DNA from: Amycolatopsis arida
GTDB taxonomy: Bacteria > Actinomycetota > Actinomycetes > Mycobacteriales > Pseudonocardiaceae
Length of the DNA: 64,000 bases
NCBI RefSeq assembly: GCF_900115565.1
Contig: NZ_FOWW01000004.1
Coordinates: forward strand, 186,001-250,000
Direction: 5' to 3'
Shown here: positions 9,426 to 18,809 of the stretch, in pieces
Layout: each line of letters starts with the position of its first letter
Numbering within the stretch: position 1 is the stretch's first letter
Notes under the pieces: generated by a model
Told to the model about the DNA's origin: nothing
What the model saw: only the letters and a program-made list of their open reading frames with translations
The model's database searches: none
Position numbers and translations under genes: made by a program

Positions 9426-10313
9426 GTGAGTCTCTACCGCGACACCGGGGTGGTGCTGCGGGTGCACAAGCTCGGTGAGGCCGACCGGATCATCACCCTG
9501 CTCACCCGCCGGCACGGCAAGGTGCGCGCCGTCGCCAAGGGCGTGCGCAGGACGAGCTCCCGGTTCGGCGCGCGGCTGGAGCCGTTCGGGCACGTCGACG
9601 TGCAGCTCTACACCGGGCGCACGCTGGACGTGATCACCCAGGTGGAGACGGTCGACGCGTTCGCGCTCCCGCTGGTCGCCGACTACCAGCGCTACACCGC
9701 GGCCAGTGCGATCACCGAGACCGCCGACCGGCTCACCGCCGAGGAGGGCGAGCCGGCGCTGCGGTTGTACCTGCTGGTCACCGGCGCGCTGCGGGCGCTG
9801 GCCACCACCGACCGGGACGCCTCGCTGGTGCTGGACGCGTTCTTCCTGCGGGCCATGGCCTTCGCCGGGTGGGCCCCGGCCATCACCGAGTGCGCCCGGT
9901 GCGGGCTGCCCGGCCCGCACCGGGCGTTCAGCGTCCCCGCCGGCGGCTCGCTGTGCGCCCGCTGCCGGATGGCCGGCTGCGTCCACCCCGCGCCCGAGGT
10001 GCTCGTGCTGCTCGAGGCGCTGCTGCACGGCGACTGGGCCGCGGCCGAGCGGAGCGCGCCCGGCACCCGGCGGGACGCCAGCGGGCTGGTCGCCGCGCAC
10101 CTGCAGTGGCACCTGGAACGGCAGCTGCGGTCGTTGCCGCTGGTGGAACGGCGCCGGGAGGCGGCCGACCCGGGCAGGTTAGGGTCTGACGGGTCGGCCG
10201 GGACGGATTTCCGCGGCGGGCCGAGTACGGAGTCGGACAGGGAGGTGTCGGGTGCGGCGCAAGGAACGGGAGGCGGCGCCGGCGGCATCGATGGCGCGGC
10301 TACGGGCACCTGA
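9426..10313 (+). CDS. recO: DNA repair protein RecO
   Basis: A 295-residue protein from GTG 9426. RecO helps load RecA on SSB-coated DNA in the RecFOR pathway. The N-terminal OB fold begins [21 protein letters not shown] zinc-binding segment CARCG...CARC lies near residues 158-180. The C-terminal 45 residues are low-complexity and extend past the normal RecO end. They overlap the start of uppS by 62 bp. Confidence 0.94.
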   Translation: MSLYRDTGVVLRVHKLGEADRIITLLTRRHGKVRAVAKGVRRTSSRFGARLEPFGHVDVQLYTGRTLDVITQVETVDAFALPLVADYQRYTAASAITETADRLTAEEGEPALRLYLLVTGALRALATTDRDASLVLDAFFLRAMAFAGWAPAITECARCGLPGPHRAFSVPAGGSLCARCRMAGCVHPAPEVLVLLEALLHGDWAAAERSAPGTRRDASGLVAAHLQWHLERQLRSLPLVERRREAADPGRLGSDGSAGTDFRGGPSTESDREVSGAAQGTGGGAGGIDGAATGT

Positions 10314-11109
10314 CCCGCACCCCTCCGGCGCCCGGCCGCCGGAGATCCCCCGGGAGTTGCTGCCCCGCCACGTCGCGCTGGTGATGGACGGCAACGGCCG
10401 CTGGGCCAACCAGCGTGGCCTGCCGCGGATCGAGGGGCACAAGCGCGGCGAGGCGGTGATGATCGACGTCGCCAGCGGGGCCGTCGAGCTGGGCATCGAG
10501 TGGTTGTCGGTGTACGCCTTCTCCACGGAGAACTGGAAGCGCAGCCCCGACGAGGTGCGTTTCCTGATGGGGTTCAACCGCGACACCATCCGCCGACAGG
10601 TCGACTACCTCGGCTCGATCGGGGTGCGAATCCGCTGGGCGGGGCGCCGGCCCCGGCTGTGGCGCAGCGTCATCAAGGAGCTGCAGGCCGCCGAGGAGAA
10701 GACCAGGCACAACACCAGGTTGAACATGACGATGTGCGTCAACTACGGCGGGCGGGCCGAGCTCGCCGACGCGGTGCGGCGGATCGCCACCCTCGCCGCC
10801 GAGGGGAAGATCAACCCGGCGAAGGTCGACGAGCGCACGATCGTGAGGTACCTGTACCAGCCGGAGATGCCCGACGTGGACCTCTTCCTGCGGCCCTCCG
10901 GCGAGCTGCGCACGTCGAACTTCCTGCTCTGGCAGTCGGCCTACGCCGAGTTCGTCTTCCAGGACACGCTGTTCCCCGACTTCGACCGCCGGCGGCTGTG
11001 GGACGCCTGCCTGGAGTACGCCCGGCGGGACCGGCGGTTCGGCGCGGCGCTGGACCGCGCGGCCGAGTCGGCCACTCTCGCCACCCCCGCCGCCGGAGCG
11101 AGCTCATGA
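10252..11109 (+). CDS. uppS: isoprenyl (decaprenyl) diphosphate synthase, cis type
   Basis: A 285-residue cis-prenyltransferase making the long-chain polyprenyl diphosphate used as the lipid carrier in cell-wall synthesis. Motifs: [13 protein letters not shown] (near residues 40-52, catalytic Asp), the [12 protein letters not shown] box (near 86-97), and the C-terminal [20 protein letters not shown] box. GTG 10252 lies inside the recO tail; internal starts are possible because the first 30 residues are non-conserved. It corresponds to Mycobacterium Rv2361c by position. Confidence 0.95.
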   Translation: MRRKEREAAPAASMARLRAPDPHPSGARPPEIPRELLPRHVALVMDGNGRWANQRGLPRIEGHKRGEAVMIDVASGAVELGIEWLSVYAFSTENWKRSPDEVRFLMGFNRDTIRRQVDYLGSIGVRIRWAGRRPRLWRSVIKELQAAEEKTRHNTRLNMTMCVNYGGRAELADAVRRIATLAAEGKINPAKVDERTIVRYLYQPEMPDVDLFLRPSGELRTSNFLLWQSAYAEFVFQDTLFPDFDRRRLWDACLEYARRDRRFGAALDRAAESATLATPAAGASS

Positions 11110-11534
11110 CCACCGAGGCCGCCGACACCGCCGCGCTGCTCACCCTCGCCCGGCAGTCGCTCGAGCGGTTCCTCGAGGTGCACGTCGACGACGACGGCGC
11201 GCTGACCTTCTCGCACGCCGACGTGCCGTGCGTGGTGCAGGCGACTCGGCTCGCCGAGGGGCTCACCGTGCTCAGCCTGACCTGCGTGGTGGCGTGGGAC
11301 CTGCCGGACGACACCGCGTTGGCCGCGGCCGTCGCCGAGCGGGCCGGCCAGGGTCTGTTCGGCACGCTGGGCGTGGTGCACACCGAGCGCGGGCTGGACC
11401 TGACCCTGCGCTACGCGTTCCCCGCGGGGGGCATGGACTCCGCACCGCTGGGCACGCTGCTGATGCTGGTGGTCTCCACCGCATCGCAGGTGCGGGCCGA
11501 CCTGCTCGGCCCCGGCGAGCCCACCACCGGCTGA
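11106..11534 (+). CDS. YbjN-like/secretion-chaperone-fold protein
   Basis: A 142-residue protein starting at ATG 11106, overlapping the uppS stop (ATGA). The alpha/beta composition and pattern ([16 protein letters not shown]..., central YAFPAGG..., C-terminal helix [15 protein letters not shown]) resemble the YbjN/type III chaperone-like fold common in actinobacteria. No catalytic motif is visible. The tight coupling suggests co-expression with uppS; function unknown. Confidence 0.7.
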   Translation: MTTEAADTAALLTLARQSLERFLEVHVDDDGALTFSHADVPCVVQATRLAEGLTVLSLTCVVAWDLPDDTALAAAVAERAGQGLFGTLGVVHTERGLDLTLRYAFPAGGMDSAPLGTLLMLVVSTASQVRADLLGPGEPTTG

Positions 11535-11664
11535 GCACGCCCCGCGCTGCCCGGGAGGTCCGCGCTCGGGTCGTTCCCGGGCGGACACCGCCGAACGTGG
11601 CGGTGGGTGAGCGCTCGACGACTACGCTTGTCCGCCGCGGGTCGGTGTGTCGGGAGGGTGTCGA

Positions 11665-14516
11665 ATGCCGGAGTTTCGTCGGGTCGACAACGTGGGCGAC
11701 GACGCCGAGCCGGCTCCGGTTGAGCGGTTCGATCCGTTCGAGCCGGCGCCGGACCAGCGCGAGGTCGACGCGGCCGACCTGCTGCGCCTGCTGGCCGAGC
11801 CGGTCGACGCCGCGTGGCGTCGGGGACCGAGCCCGGCCGCGCCGACCTTGCTGCTCGAGGACGCCCACGTCACCGGCTGGCTCGACCTGTGGGGCGCCGA
11901 CCTGCCGTATCGGCTCCGGTTCGAGCGCTGCCGGTTCGAACGGCCCCTGGATCTGCGTGAGGCGCGCCTGCTCGGCCTGGAGTTCCGCCACTGCTGGCTG
12001 CCGGGACTGGCGGCCCGCCACCTCCACAGCCGCGGCGACGTGTGCCTCGTCCGCAGCGCCGTCGTGGCCGACGAGGTGTCCGAGGACGGCGCGGCCACGG
12101 TGCGTCGGGGAGTGGTCGCCGAGCACGAGCCGCCCGCCGGTGCGGTCGACCTCACCGATGCCGCCATCGGCGGCTCGCTGGTGCTCACCAGGAGCGCGCT
12201 CCGGCATCCGGGCGGCAGTGCGCTGCTGGCCGACCGGCTGGTCGTCACCGGTGAGCTGTCAGCCCGCCGGCTCCGGGTGAGCGGCGAGGTGCGGGTCCAC
12301 GGCCTGCGCACCGGTGGCGACGTCATCCTCTCCGGGGCCACCCTGGACAACCCGGCGGGCGTCGCGCTCAGTGGGGAGGGCCTGCGGGTCGGTGGCAACC
12401 TGCTGGGCGAGAGGGACCAGGACGAGTCTCGCCGGTTCAGCGCCGAGGGGGTGCTGTACCTGCCCAACCTCGCGGTGGCCGGCGACGTCGTGTTCCGCGA
12501 CGCCCGGCTCACCGGCGCCCTGACCGACGAGCGCGCCCACGCGATGAGTGCCGGTGGTCGGGCGGCGCTGGTCGCGGACCGGCTACGTGCCGGTGGCAAC
12601 GTCGAGCTGAGTGGGCAGCTCGAGGCCACGGGGGCGATCCGGATGCCCAACGCCCACATAGCAGGTTCGCTCCGGCTCGCGCGGGCCCGCATCGAGATGC
12701 GGCGCCATGGGTACGAGCCATTCCCCGGCCCGGCCGTGCTCCTGGACGGCGTTGAGATCGCCGGCGACCTCGAGGGCACCGGGCGGATCCAGGGGCAGGT
12801 ACGGCTCGTCGGCGCGACCGTGCACGGCGACGTGTGCCTGAACGCGACGGTCCATGGCGACGGACGCGAGGCCCTGTTGGTCAGCCGAGCCAGTGTTTCC
12901 GGCGACCTCGTGCTCGCGCACTGCACCATGGACGGCACTCTTCGCCTGGACGACGTGACCGTCGGCGGCAGCATCGACCTGCGCGGTACCAGGGCACGGC
13001 ATCCCGAGCTGGCCAGGTCGAAAACCTGGTCCGTGGACCTCCGCGCGGCGCGGGTCACCGGTGACGTCCGACTCACCGATGGCTTTCGCGCCGAGGGTGG
13101 AGTGACTCTGGCGGGCGGCACGGTCGGGCGTCGGATCGACATCACCGGCGGCGAGCTGGCCTGCTCGCGGATGGGCATGGGCGGGATCGCGTTCGACGCC
13201 AGCGCCACCGCCGGTGAGTTCGTGCTGGCCCCGAGGAGGCCACCGGAGGGCAGGGTCGTGCTGCGGGGCGGGCGCTGCGGCACGCTCCGCGACTCCCCCG
13301 AGCTGTGGCGGGCCACCGGCGGGCTGGACCTGGTGGCTTCCGCTACGGCACGCTCGACCCGCCGATCGCGCCGTCAAACGACAAGGCGGTCGACCAGCGG
13401 TTGGCGATGCTGCGCGCCGGTCTCCGCGACTACCTGCCCGGGCCCTACGACCAGCTCGCCGCGACGCTGCACGCGAGCGGCAACGACCGGCAGGCCGCGA
13501 GGGTGCTGCTGGCCAAGCAGCGCTCCCGCTACGACTCGCTGGCCCGCGCCCACCCGGTCCCCCGGGTCGGGATACGGCTGTGGAGTGGGCTGCGGCGCTG
13601 GACGGTCGGCTACGGGCACCGCCCGGTGCGCGCGCTCGGCTGGCTGGCGGCACTGCTCGCGCTCACCGCGGCCGTGCTCACGACGACCGACCCCGACAGC
13701 AGAACCCGCGACTGGAGCCTGGGTGTGCTCGCGGTCGTGGGATTCGTTCTCCTCGCGACCGCGGCCGGCGGCGTCGGCACCTACCTCGGCGACCGGGCGG
13801 CCCTGTACCACCACGCCGCGGCCAGCCCGTTCGCTCCGGTTGGGCCGGGGGTCGGCTTCCGCACCGGCGGTGAGGGCCTCGTGCCGTTCCGCCCGAAGCG
13901 GCATGCATGGGGCGACCCGCTGGCCGATGAACCGGCACCCGTGCTCCCCGAAGCCACTGACTCGGCCGCCGAGGACACGCTCGTGGTCGAGGCGTACCTG
14001 GACACCGACGATCCGCTGGTCGCCCGCTCGGTCTTCACCGCACTGGACGACCTCGTGGAGGTGCTCGGCTACGAGCGCCCGGAGCGGGAGCACGTCCTGC
14101 GTGGTTCGTGGTGGCGCCGAACCACGACGAAGCTCGGGGAGTGGCTCGGTTCCGACGAGATGCGGGCCCGCCGGATCATGGTGGAGCGGGCGCTGCAGCT
14201 GGCCACCGTCGAGCAGGCGCAGGCGGAGGTCGACGTGAAGTCGGCCGAGGCGGTCGCCAACCTCGTGGCCTCCCTGCAGGACGTCCCGCAGGCCTGCCTG
14301 CGGGTCGGGTCGATCCTCCTGGTGAAGTACCAGGGTGACCACGGGGAGGTGGTGCTCTCCCGCACCCTGTCCCAGGTGGAGATCAAGGCGCTCGAACGCT
14401 TCCCGGAGATCCAGACCAAGCCACGTCACGTCCTGGACTCGCTCGCCACCGCGGTCGCCAGCCTCGACGACATCGGCGTCGAGGACGTGATCGGGAAGAA
14501 CGAGCCGACGGTGTGA
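11665..14516 (+). pseudogene. membrane-associated beta-solenoid protein, frameshifted
   Basis: Two overlapping frames form one family-like protein. The first (ATG 11665, or GTG 11647, to about 13332) encodes about 555 residues of bactofilin/pentapeptide-like solenoid repeats (recurring GDV...A..G.L.L pattern). The second continues at about 13332: a conserved linker (GFRYGTLD...), two membrane helices (WLAALLALTAAVL and GVLAVVGFVLLATAAGG), then a 190-residue soluble C-terminal domain of no family I recognise. Loss of one base in CTGGTGGCTTCC at 13330-13341 explains the break. It may be a true pseudogene or a sequence error; a programmed shift is unlikely, as no slippery run is present. Confidence 0.75.
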
Positions 14517-14601
14517 ACCGGAAGGCGCCGAACCGGCGCGAGCCGGTCCAGGGTGGCGGTCCGGCGCGGCCGGTCGACCGCGTCTGGCAGCATTGCCGCC
14601 A

Positions 14602-15654
14602 ATGGGAACCGTTTTCGACAGTGTGCCCGCTGAGCCCACCGAGCCCACCGAGACCACCGGGCCGGTGGCCGCGCGCCCGCGCCGCGGCAGGATCAGCTCG
14701 GTCGAGGTGCTCTGCGCGGTCCTGCTGGTCGCGATCCTCGGCCAGTCCTGGCTGCGGTCGGTGCTCGACGTGCCGGCCCTGCGCACCGGCGCCACGGTGT
14801 TCGTCGCGGTGTGCGTGCAGGCCCTGCCGTTCCTCGTGCTCGGCGTGCTGCTCAGTGGCGCCATCGCGGCGTTCGTCCCGGCGCGGGCGCTGCGCAGGGT
14901 GCTGCCCCGTCGGCAGGGCGCCGCGGTCGGCGTCGCCGGGCTCGCCGGGGTCGCCCTGCCCGGCTGCGAGTGCGCCTCGGTCCCGGTGGCCCGCCGGCTG
15001 ATCGGTCAGGGCGTGGCCCCGGCGGCGGCGCTGACCTTCCTGCTCGCCGCGCCGGCGGTGAACCCGGTGGTGCTGGTGGCCACCGCGGTGGCGTTCCCCG
15101 GCGAGCCCGGCATGGTGCTCGCCCGGTTCCTCGGCTCGCTGGGCACCGCCGTGATCATGGGCTGGTTGTGGGCGCGGTGGGGCCGGCTCGAGTGGATCGC
15201 TGAGCGCGCGTTGCGCCGCCTGCCGGAGGTCGCGCCCGGCGCGCGGTGGCGGACGTTCACCGAGATCGCCCGCGCGGACCTGGTGGACGCCGGCGGGTTC
15301 CTGGTGCTCGGCGCGCTGATCGCGGCCGCGATGAACGTCCTGGTCCCGGCCGAGTGGTTCGGCGTGCTCGGCTCGCAGATCGTGCTCGGCGTCCTGGTGA
15401 TGGCCGTGCTCGCCGTGGTGCTGGCGCTGTGCAGCGAGGCCGACGCGTTCGTCGTCGCGTCGCTGAGCGCGCTGCCGCTGCTGCCCCGGCTGGTGTTCCT
15501 GGTGGTCGGCCCCGCCGTCGACGTGAAGCTGGTCGCCATGCAGGCCGGCACGTTCGGCCGGTCCTTCGCGTTCCGGTTCGCCCCGGTCACCTTCGTGGTG
15601 GCGGTCTGTTGCGCGGTGCTCGCCGGGGTGCTCGTGCTGGGCGGTGTGCGATGA
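14602..15654 (+). CDS. DUF318-type permease (UPF0718)
   Basis: A 350-residue polytopic protein from ATG 14602 with about eight helices. The family marker LPGCECASVPVARRL (near residues 117-131) and AAPAVNPVVLVAT (near 150-162) identify the ArsP_1/DUF318 permease group. Its stop overlaps the start of a TIGR03943 gene, a recurrent pair. Proximity to zur and smtB suggests a role in zinc or other metal handling, which is inferred from context. Confidence 0.88.
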   Translation: MGTVFDSVPAEPTEPTETTGPVAARPRRGRISSVEVLCAVLLVAILGQSWLRSVLDVPALRTGATVFVAVCVQALPFLVLGVLLSGAIAAFVPARALRRVLPRRQGAAVGVAGLAGVALPGCECASVPVARRLIGQGVAPAAALTFLLAAPAVNPVVLVATAVAFPGEPGMVLARFLGSLGTAVIMGWLWARWGRLEWIAERALRRLPEVAPGARWRTFTEIARADLVDAGGFLVLGALIAAAMNVLVPAEWFGVLGSQIVLGVLVMAVLAVVLALCSEADAFVVASLSALPLLPRLVFLVVGPAVDVKLVAMQAGTFGRSFAFRFAPVTFVVAVCCAVLAGVLVLGGVR

Positions 15655-16367
15655 GGCGGGAGACCCAGAACGTGCTGCTGATCCTGCTCGGCGGCGCGCT
15701 GCTGAAGATCGCGCTCAACGGCGACTACCTGCGCTACGTCAAGCCGAGCCAGCAGCCGTGGATGCTCGGCGGGGGAGCGGTGATGGTGGCGCTGGGGGCG
15801 ATCGCCATCGTGCGCGACCTGCTCGCCGCCCGTGCCGCGCGGGATCCGGCCGAGGGCGGGCACCACCACCCGGCCCGCTCGGCGTGGCTGCTCATGGTGC
15901 CGGTGCTCGCGGTGTTCCTGGTCGCGCCGCCGGCGCTGGGCGCCGACTCGGTCGTCCGCACCCAGGCGCGGGCCCCGCAGAGCGAACCGCCCAGGGCTGC
16001 GGCGGCGTTCCCCGCGCTGCCGGAGGGTGCGGTGGTGCCGCTGGGGATGGCCGAGTTCGTCGCCAGGGCGGGCTGGGACGACACCGGCAGCCTGCACGGC
16101 CGCACGGTGTCGCTGTCCGGCTTCGTGGTGCGCGCCGACGGCGACGTCCTGCTGGCCAGGATGCGGATCGGCTGCTGCGCGGCGGACGCGTTCCCGGTGA
16201 CCGTGCGGCTGCTGGGGGACGGGGTCACCGGACTCGCCCAGGACACCTGGGTCGAGGTGACGGGGCAGCTAATGCCGGGCAGCGCCGACCGGCGGGACCA
16301 CACCCCGGACCTCACCGTGGCCACCGTGCGCCCGGTGCCGGTGCCCGAGGACCCCTACGAGTACTGA
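15651..16367 (+). CDS. TIGR03943 family putative permease partner
   Basis: A 238-residue protein starting at ATG 15651 (ATGA overlap with the permease). Two N-terminal helices (about residues 8-25 and 36-57) and a third (76-95) are followed by an extracytoplasmic domain with the conserved MRIGCCAADAFPV motif (near 170-182). A His-rich loop (GGHHHP, near 69-74) could bind metal. It is predicted to be the accessory subunit of the DUF318 permease. Confidence 0.87.
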   Translation: MRRETQNVLLILLGGALLKIALNGDYLRYVKPSQQPWMLGGGAVMVALGAIAIVRDLLAARAARDPAEGGHHHPARSAWLLMVPVLAVFLVAPPALGADSVVRTQARAPQSEPPRAAAAFPALPEGAVVPLGMAEFVARAGWDDTGSLHGRTVSLSGFVVRADGDVLLARMRIGCCAADAFPVTVRLLGDGVTGLAQDTWVEVTGQLMPGSADRRDHTPDLTVATVRPVPVPEDPYEY

Positions 16368-16387
16368 GCCAGCACCGAGCGGGCTGG

Positions 16388-16819
16388 TCAGTTCTCCTCG
16401 GCCCGGCAGGTGGCGCACGTGCCGACGATCTCCACGGTGTGGCTGATGTCGGAGAACCCGTTGCCGGCGGCGATCTTGTCCGCCCACCGCTCCACCGCGG
16501 GACCCTCGATCTCGACGGTGTACCCGCAGCGGCGGCACACCAGGTGATGGTGGTGGTGGGACGAGCAACGCCGGTAGATCGCCTCGCCGCTGTCCGTGCG
16601 CAGCACGTCGATCTCGCCGGCCTCGGACAGCGACTGCAGCGTGCGGTACACCGTGGTCAGCCCGATGCCCTCGCCCCGCTTGCGCAGCTCGTCGTGCAGC
16701 TCCTGGGCGGAGCGGAAGTCGTCCACCTCGTCGAGCAGTTCCACGACGGCGGCGCGCTGCCGGGTGGCCCGCCGGCCGGGCACGGGAGCTCGGCGCCGGG
16801 TGGTGGGGCCGCCGCTCAC
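16388..16819 (-). CDS. zur: zinc uptake regulator Zur (Fur family)
   Basis: A 143-residue Fur-family repressor. The GTG at 16819 overlaps the smtB stop (GTGA) and gives the usual Zur length; the frame is open further upstream, but that sequence is the Arg-rich shadow of smtB. The winged helix contains GLTTVYRTLQSLSEAGEIDV. Metal sites include SSHHHHHLVCRRCG and the C-terminal CATC pair. Co-transcription with smtB matches the mycobacterial smtB-zur operon, in which SmtB responds to high zinc. Confidence 0.93.
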   Translation of the reverse strand: MSGGPTTRRRAPVPGRRATRQRAAVVELLDEVDDFRSAQELHDELRKRGEGIGLTTVYRTLQSLSEAGEIDVLRTDSGEAIYRRCSSHHHHHLVCRRCGYTVEIEGPAVERWADKIAAGNGFSDISHTVEIVGTCATCRAEEN

Positions 16820-17229
16820 GACCGGTCGCCTTCCCGCACGGTTCCGCCTTCCTGAACATGGGTCACCGCGTCGGCCACGATGTGCGCCAGATGGTCGTCG
16901 ACGAGGCGGTACACGACTTCCCGGCCGCGTCGCTCGCCGTGGACGACGCCGGCCGCCTTGAGCACCCGCAGGTGCTGGCTGATCAGGGGCTGGGCGGTGG
17001 CCAGCGCGTCGACGAGCTCGTGCACGCACCGGTGGCCGTCGCGCAGCTGCAGCACGATCGCGATCCGCACCGGGGCGGCCAACGCCCGCAGCAGCTCACC
17101 AGCGTCGGCCAGGGTAGCGGCCGGAGGCGGGGGCGTCGCCGCGGTGGGGGGCCGCTCCGGCGAGTGCACCTGCTGCTCCGCGTCCCCGGGCAGCCCCGGG
17201 GGTGCCGCGTCCGGGCTCACCGTCGGCAT
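16816..17229 (-). CDS. smtB: ArsR/SmtB-type metal sensor repressor
   Basis: About 137 residues if started at ATG 17229; an upstream in-frame start at 17295 would add 22 residues lacking family character. The winged helix reads LRALAAPVRIAIVLQLRDG...ISQHLRVLKAAGVVHGERRGREVVYRL. The helix-5 metal site region VDDHLAHIVADAVTHVQE has Asp/His positions like the zinc alpha-5 site of SmtB. Lies upstream of zur on the same strand with a 4-bp overlap. Confidence 0.9.
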   Translation of the reverse strand: MPTVSPDAAPPGLPGDAEQQVHSPERPPTAATPPPPAATLADAGELLRALAAPVRIAIVLQLRDGHRCVHELVDALATAQPLISQHLRVLKAAGVVHGERRGREVVYRLVDDHLAHIVADAVTHVQEGGTVREGDRS

Positions 17230-17597
17230 CTCGTCACTCCAGCGTCTCCGGCATCTGGTCGTGCCCACCTCGGCCGTCCCGAGAGGCGTCCCCACCCATC
17301 CTAGTGGCGCGCCGGCGGGTCCCCGGTCCCGACGAGGTGCCGGCCGGTCCGATCCCGGGTGGTTGTGGCCTCGACACGCCCGGTAACCCGACGCTACTCC
17401 ATCCAGGTGGTTTCCGAGAATCCTTCGCGAATTGCCCGCGTTGTGACGGAGAAGGTGACAGGTTGTCGCCGAACGGTGCCCGGCTTCACGCTACGGTGTG
17501 ACCCGTCGCGAGCCGGGGAGTGTGGGGACGCACAGGCCAGGGAGTCCCGGTCGCCCGTGATCCGGGTGATCGGCGACGAGGACGAAGCTGAGGAGCC
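17230..17597 (+). other. divergent intergenic region (smtB / secreted protein)
   Basis: A 368-bp interval between the minus-strand smtB start and the plus-strand secreted-protein gene. It must hold the smtB-zur promoter and probably that of 17598. I see no clear SmtB or Zur palindrome of the mycobacterial type and no convincing small gene. Confidence 0.5.
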
Positions 17598-18809
17598 ATG
17601 ACTCGTTTCGGGACGAAGCTGGCGGCCGGCGCGGCGGCACTCGCGCTCGCGGCCGCACCCGGATGGTTCACCGGCGCGGCGGCGCAGACCGGTGGTGGTC
17701 CCGCGGACGTCGCGGTGGACGAGCGGACCGGCCCGGTCGCGTTCGCCAACGTCGTCGCCGCCGAGATCGGCGAGGACGGCCAGGGCGGTGGGTTCCTCGT
17801 CACCAAGACTCAGCGCTCGCCGCTGCGGCCGGGCAGCTCGACGCTGTCGCGGGAGCGGGTGATGGTGCCCCAGAAGTCGGAGAAGCCACCCGCGCCGGGC
17901 GAGCCGGACGAGCGAGCCACGATGGGCGACTACCTGGTCCGGTTCGGCCCCGACGCCGGCGCGACGAGCCCGTTCCCGGCCGAGGTGCCCAGCCGCGAGC
18001 ACGACGTGGTCGCCACGCTGCGGCCCGACACGGTCCCCACCGCGACCGCCGAGGCGAACTACGCGCTCCAGGTCCGGCCCGCGACCGAGGGGGACGGCGG
18101 TGGCGACGACACCGAGAAGCTCCCCGGGGTGGCGGCGACGGTGTTCGCCATCCAGGAGGCACGCAGCGCCGTCGAGTGCGCCGCCGTGGACCGGGTGGAG
18201 TCCGAGACCTCGGCCGCCACGCTGTGGGTGCGCCAGCGCGACGGTGAGCTCACCCCGGTCGACCCGCCGGCCGTCGGCGAGGAGCTGACCCTCACCGACC
18301 TGCCCATCGGCGCGCCGCTGACCCTGCACGGGGCGGACCCGGCCAAGACCACCTCCGACGTCGTGGTGCGCCGGGTGACCGCGTTCGACCAACTACTGCG
18401 CCAGGAGGAGTGGCGCGACGGCGACGTCACCGGCGTCGGCGGGTGGGCGGTCCGGATCACCAGCCACCTCCGGGACAGCGAGGGGGAGGTCCTCGTCGAC
18501 AAGGAGGGTGAGCCCACCCAGGTCGTGACCCGGCTCGTGCTCGGCGGGGTGAGTTGCTCGCTGCCCGCCGGCTTCACCCCCGTCCTGGACCGGCCCACCG
18601 TCCCGGTGAAGATCCCGGCAGGGTGGATGGCCGAGGCCCAGGTGATCGGCGGCCCGGTGGGCGACCGGACGATCGAGGCCGAGGCCCCGTTCGACCCCGC
18701 GGCCGGTGTCGGCCTGGTGGCCGGCGGTGCGCTGCTCGGCGCCGGCGCCGTAATGCTGTGGCGGCGCGCCCGGCGGGCCGGCCTCGACCGGACCGACCAC
18801 ACGGGATGA
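17598..18809 (+). CDS. secreted, C-terminally membrane-anchored protein of unknown function
   Basis: A 403-residue protein with a signal peptide (KLAAGAAALALAAAPGWFTGAAA, cleavage near residue 30). A long extracytoplasmic region without recognised motifs follows, then a C-terminal helix (about 366-385) and a basic RRARRAG tail. This resembles a cell-wall-anchored layout, but I find no LPXTG or LAXTG sequence. It overlaps the sortase gene by ATGA, so it may be a partner of, or be processed by, that enzyme. Confidence 0.8.
   Translation: MTRFGTKLAAGAAALALAAAPGWFTGAAAQTGGGPADVAVDERTGPVAFANVVAAEIGEDGQGGGFLVTKTQRSPLRPGSSTLSRERVMVPQKSEKPPAPGEPDERATMGDYLVRFGPDAGATSPFPAEVPSREHDVVATLRPDTVPTATAEANYALQVRPATEGDGGGDDTEKLPGVAATVFAIQEARSAVECAAVDRVESETSAATLWVRQRDGELTPVDPPAVGEELTLTDLPIGAPLTLHGADPAKTTSDVVVRRVTAFDQLLRQEEWRDGDVTGVGGWAVRITSHLRDSEGEVLVDKEGEPTQVVTRLVLGGVSCSLPAGFTPVLDRPTVPVKIPAGWMAEAQVIGGPVGDRTIEAEAPFDPAAGVGLVAGGALLGAGAVMLWRRARRAGLDRTDHTG

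Noticed and set aside
13330-13341. Programmed ribosomal frameshift in the solenoid gene
   Set aside because: No slippery heptamer or clear stimulatory structure; a simple base loss or sequence error fits better.
12583-13653. Long minus-strand frames across the solenoid gene
   Set aside because: Arg/Pro/Ser-rich shadow sequence without motifs; the plus-strand repeats explain the region.
17230-17597. Zur box in the smtB upstream region
   Set aside because: I looked for TGAAAATCATTTTCA-like or SmtB-type palindromes and found none convincing.
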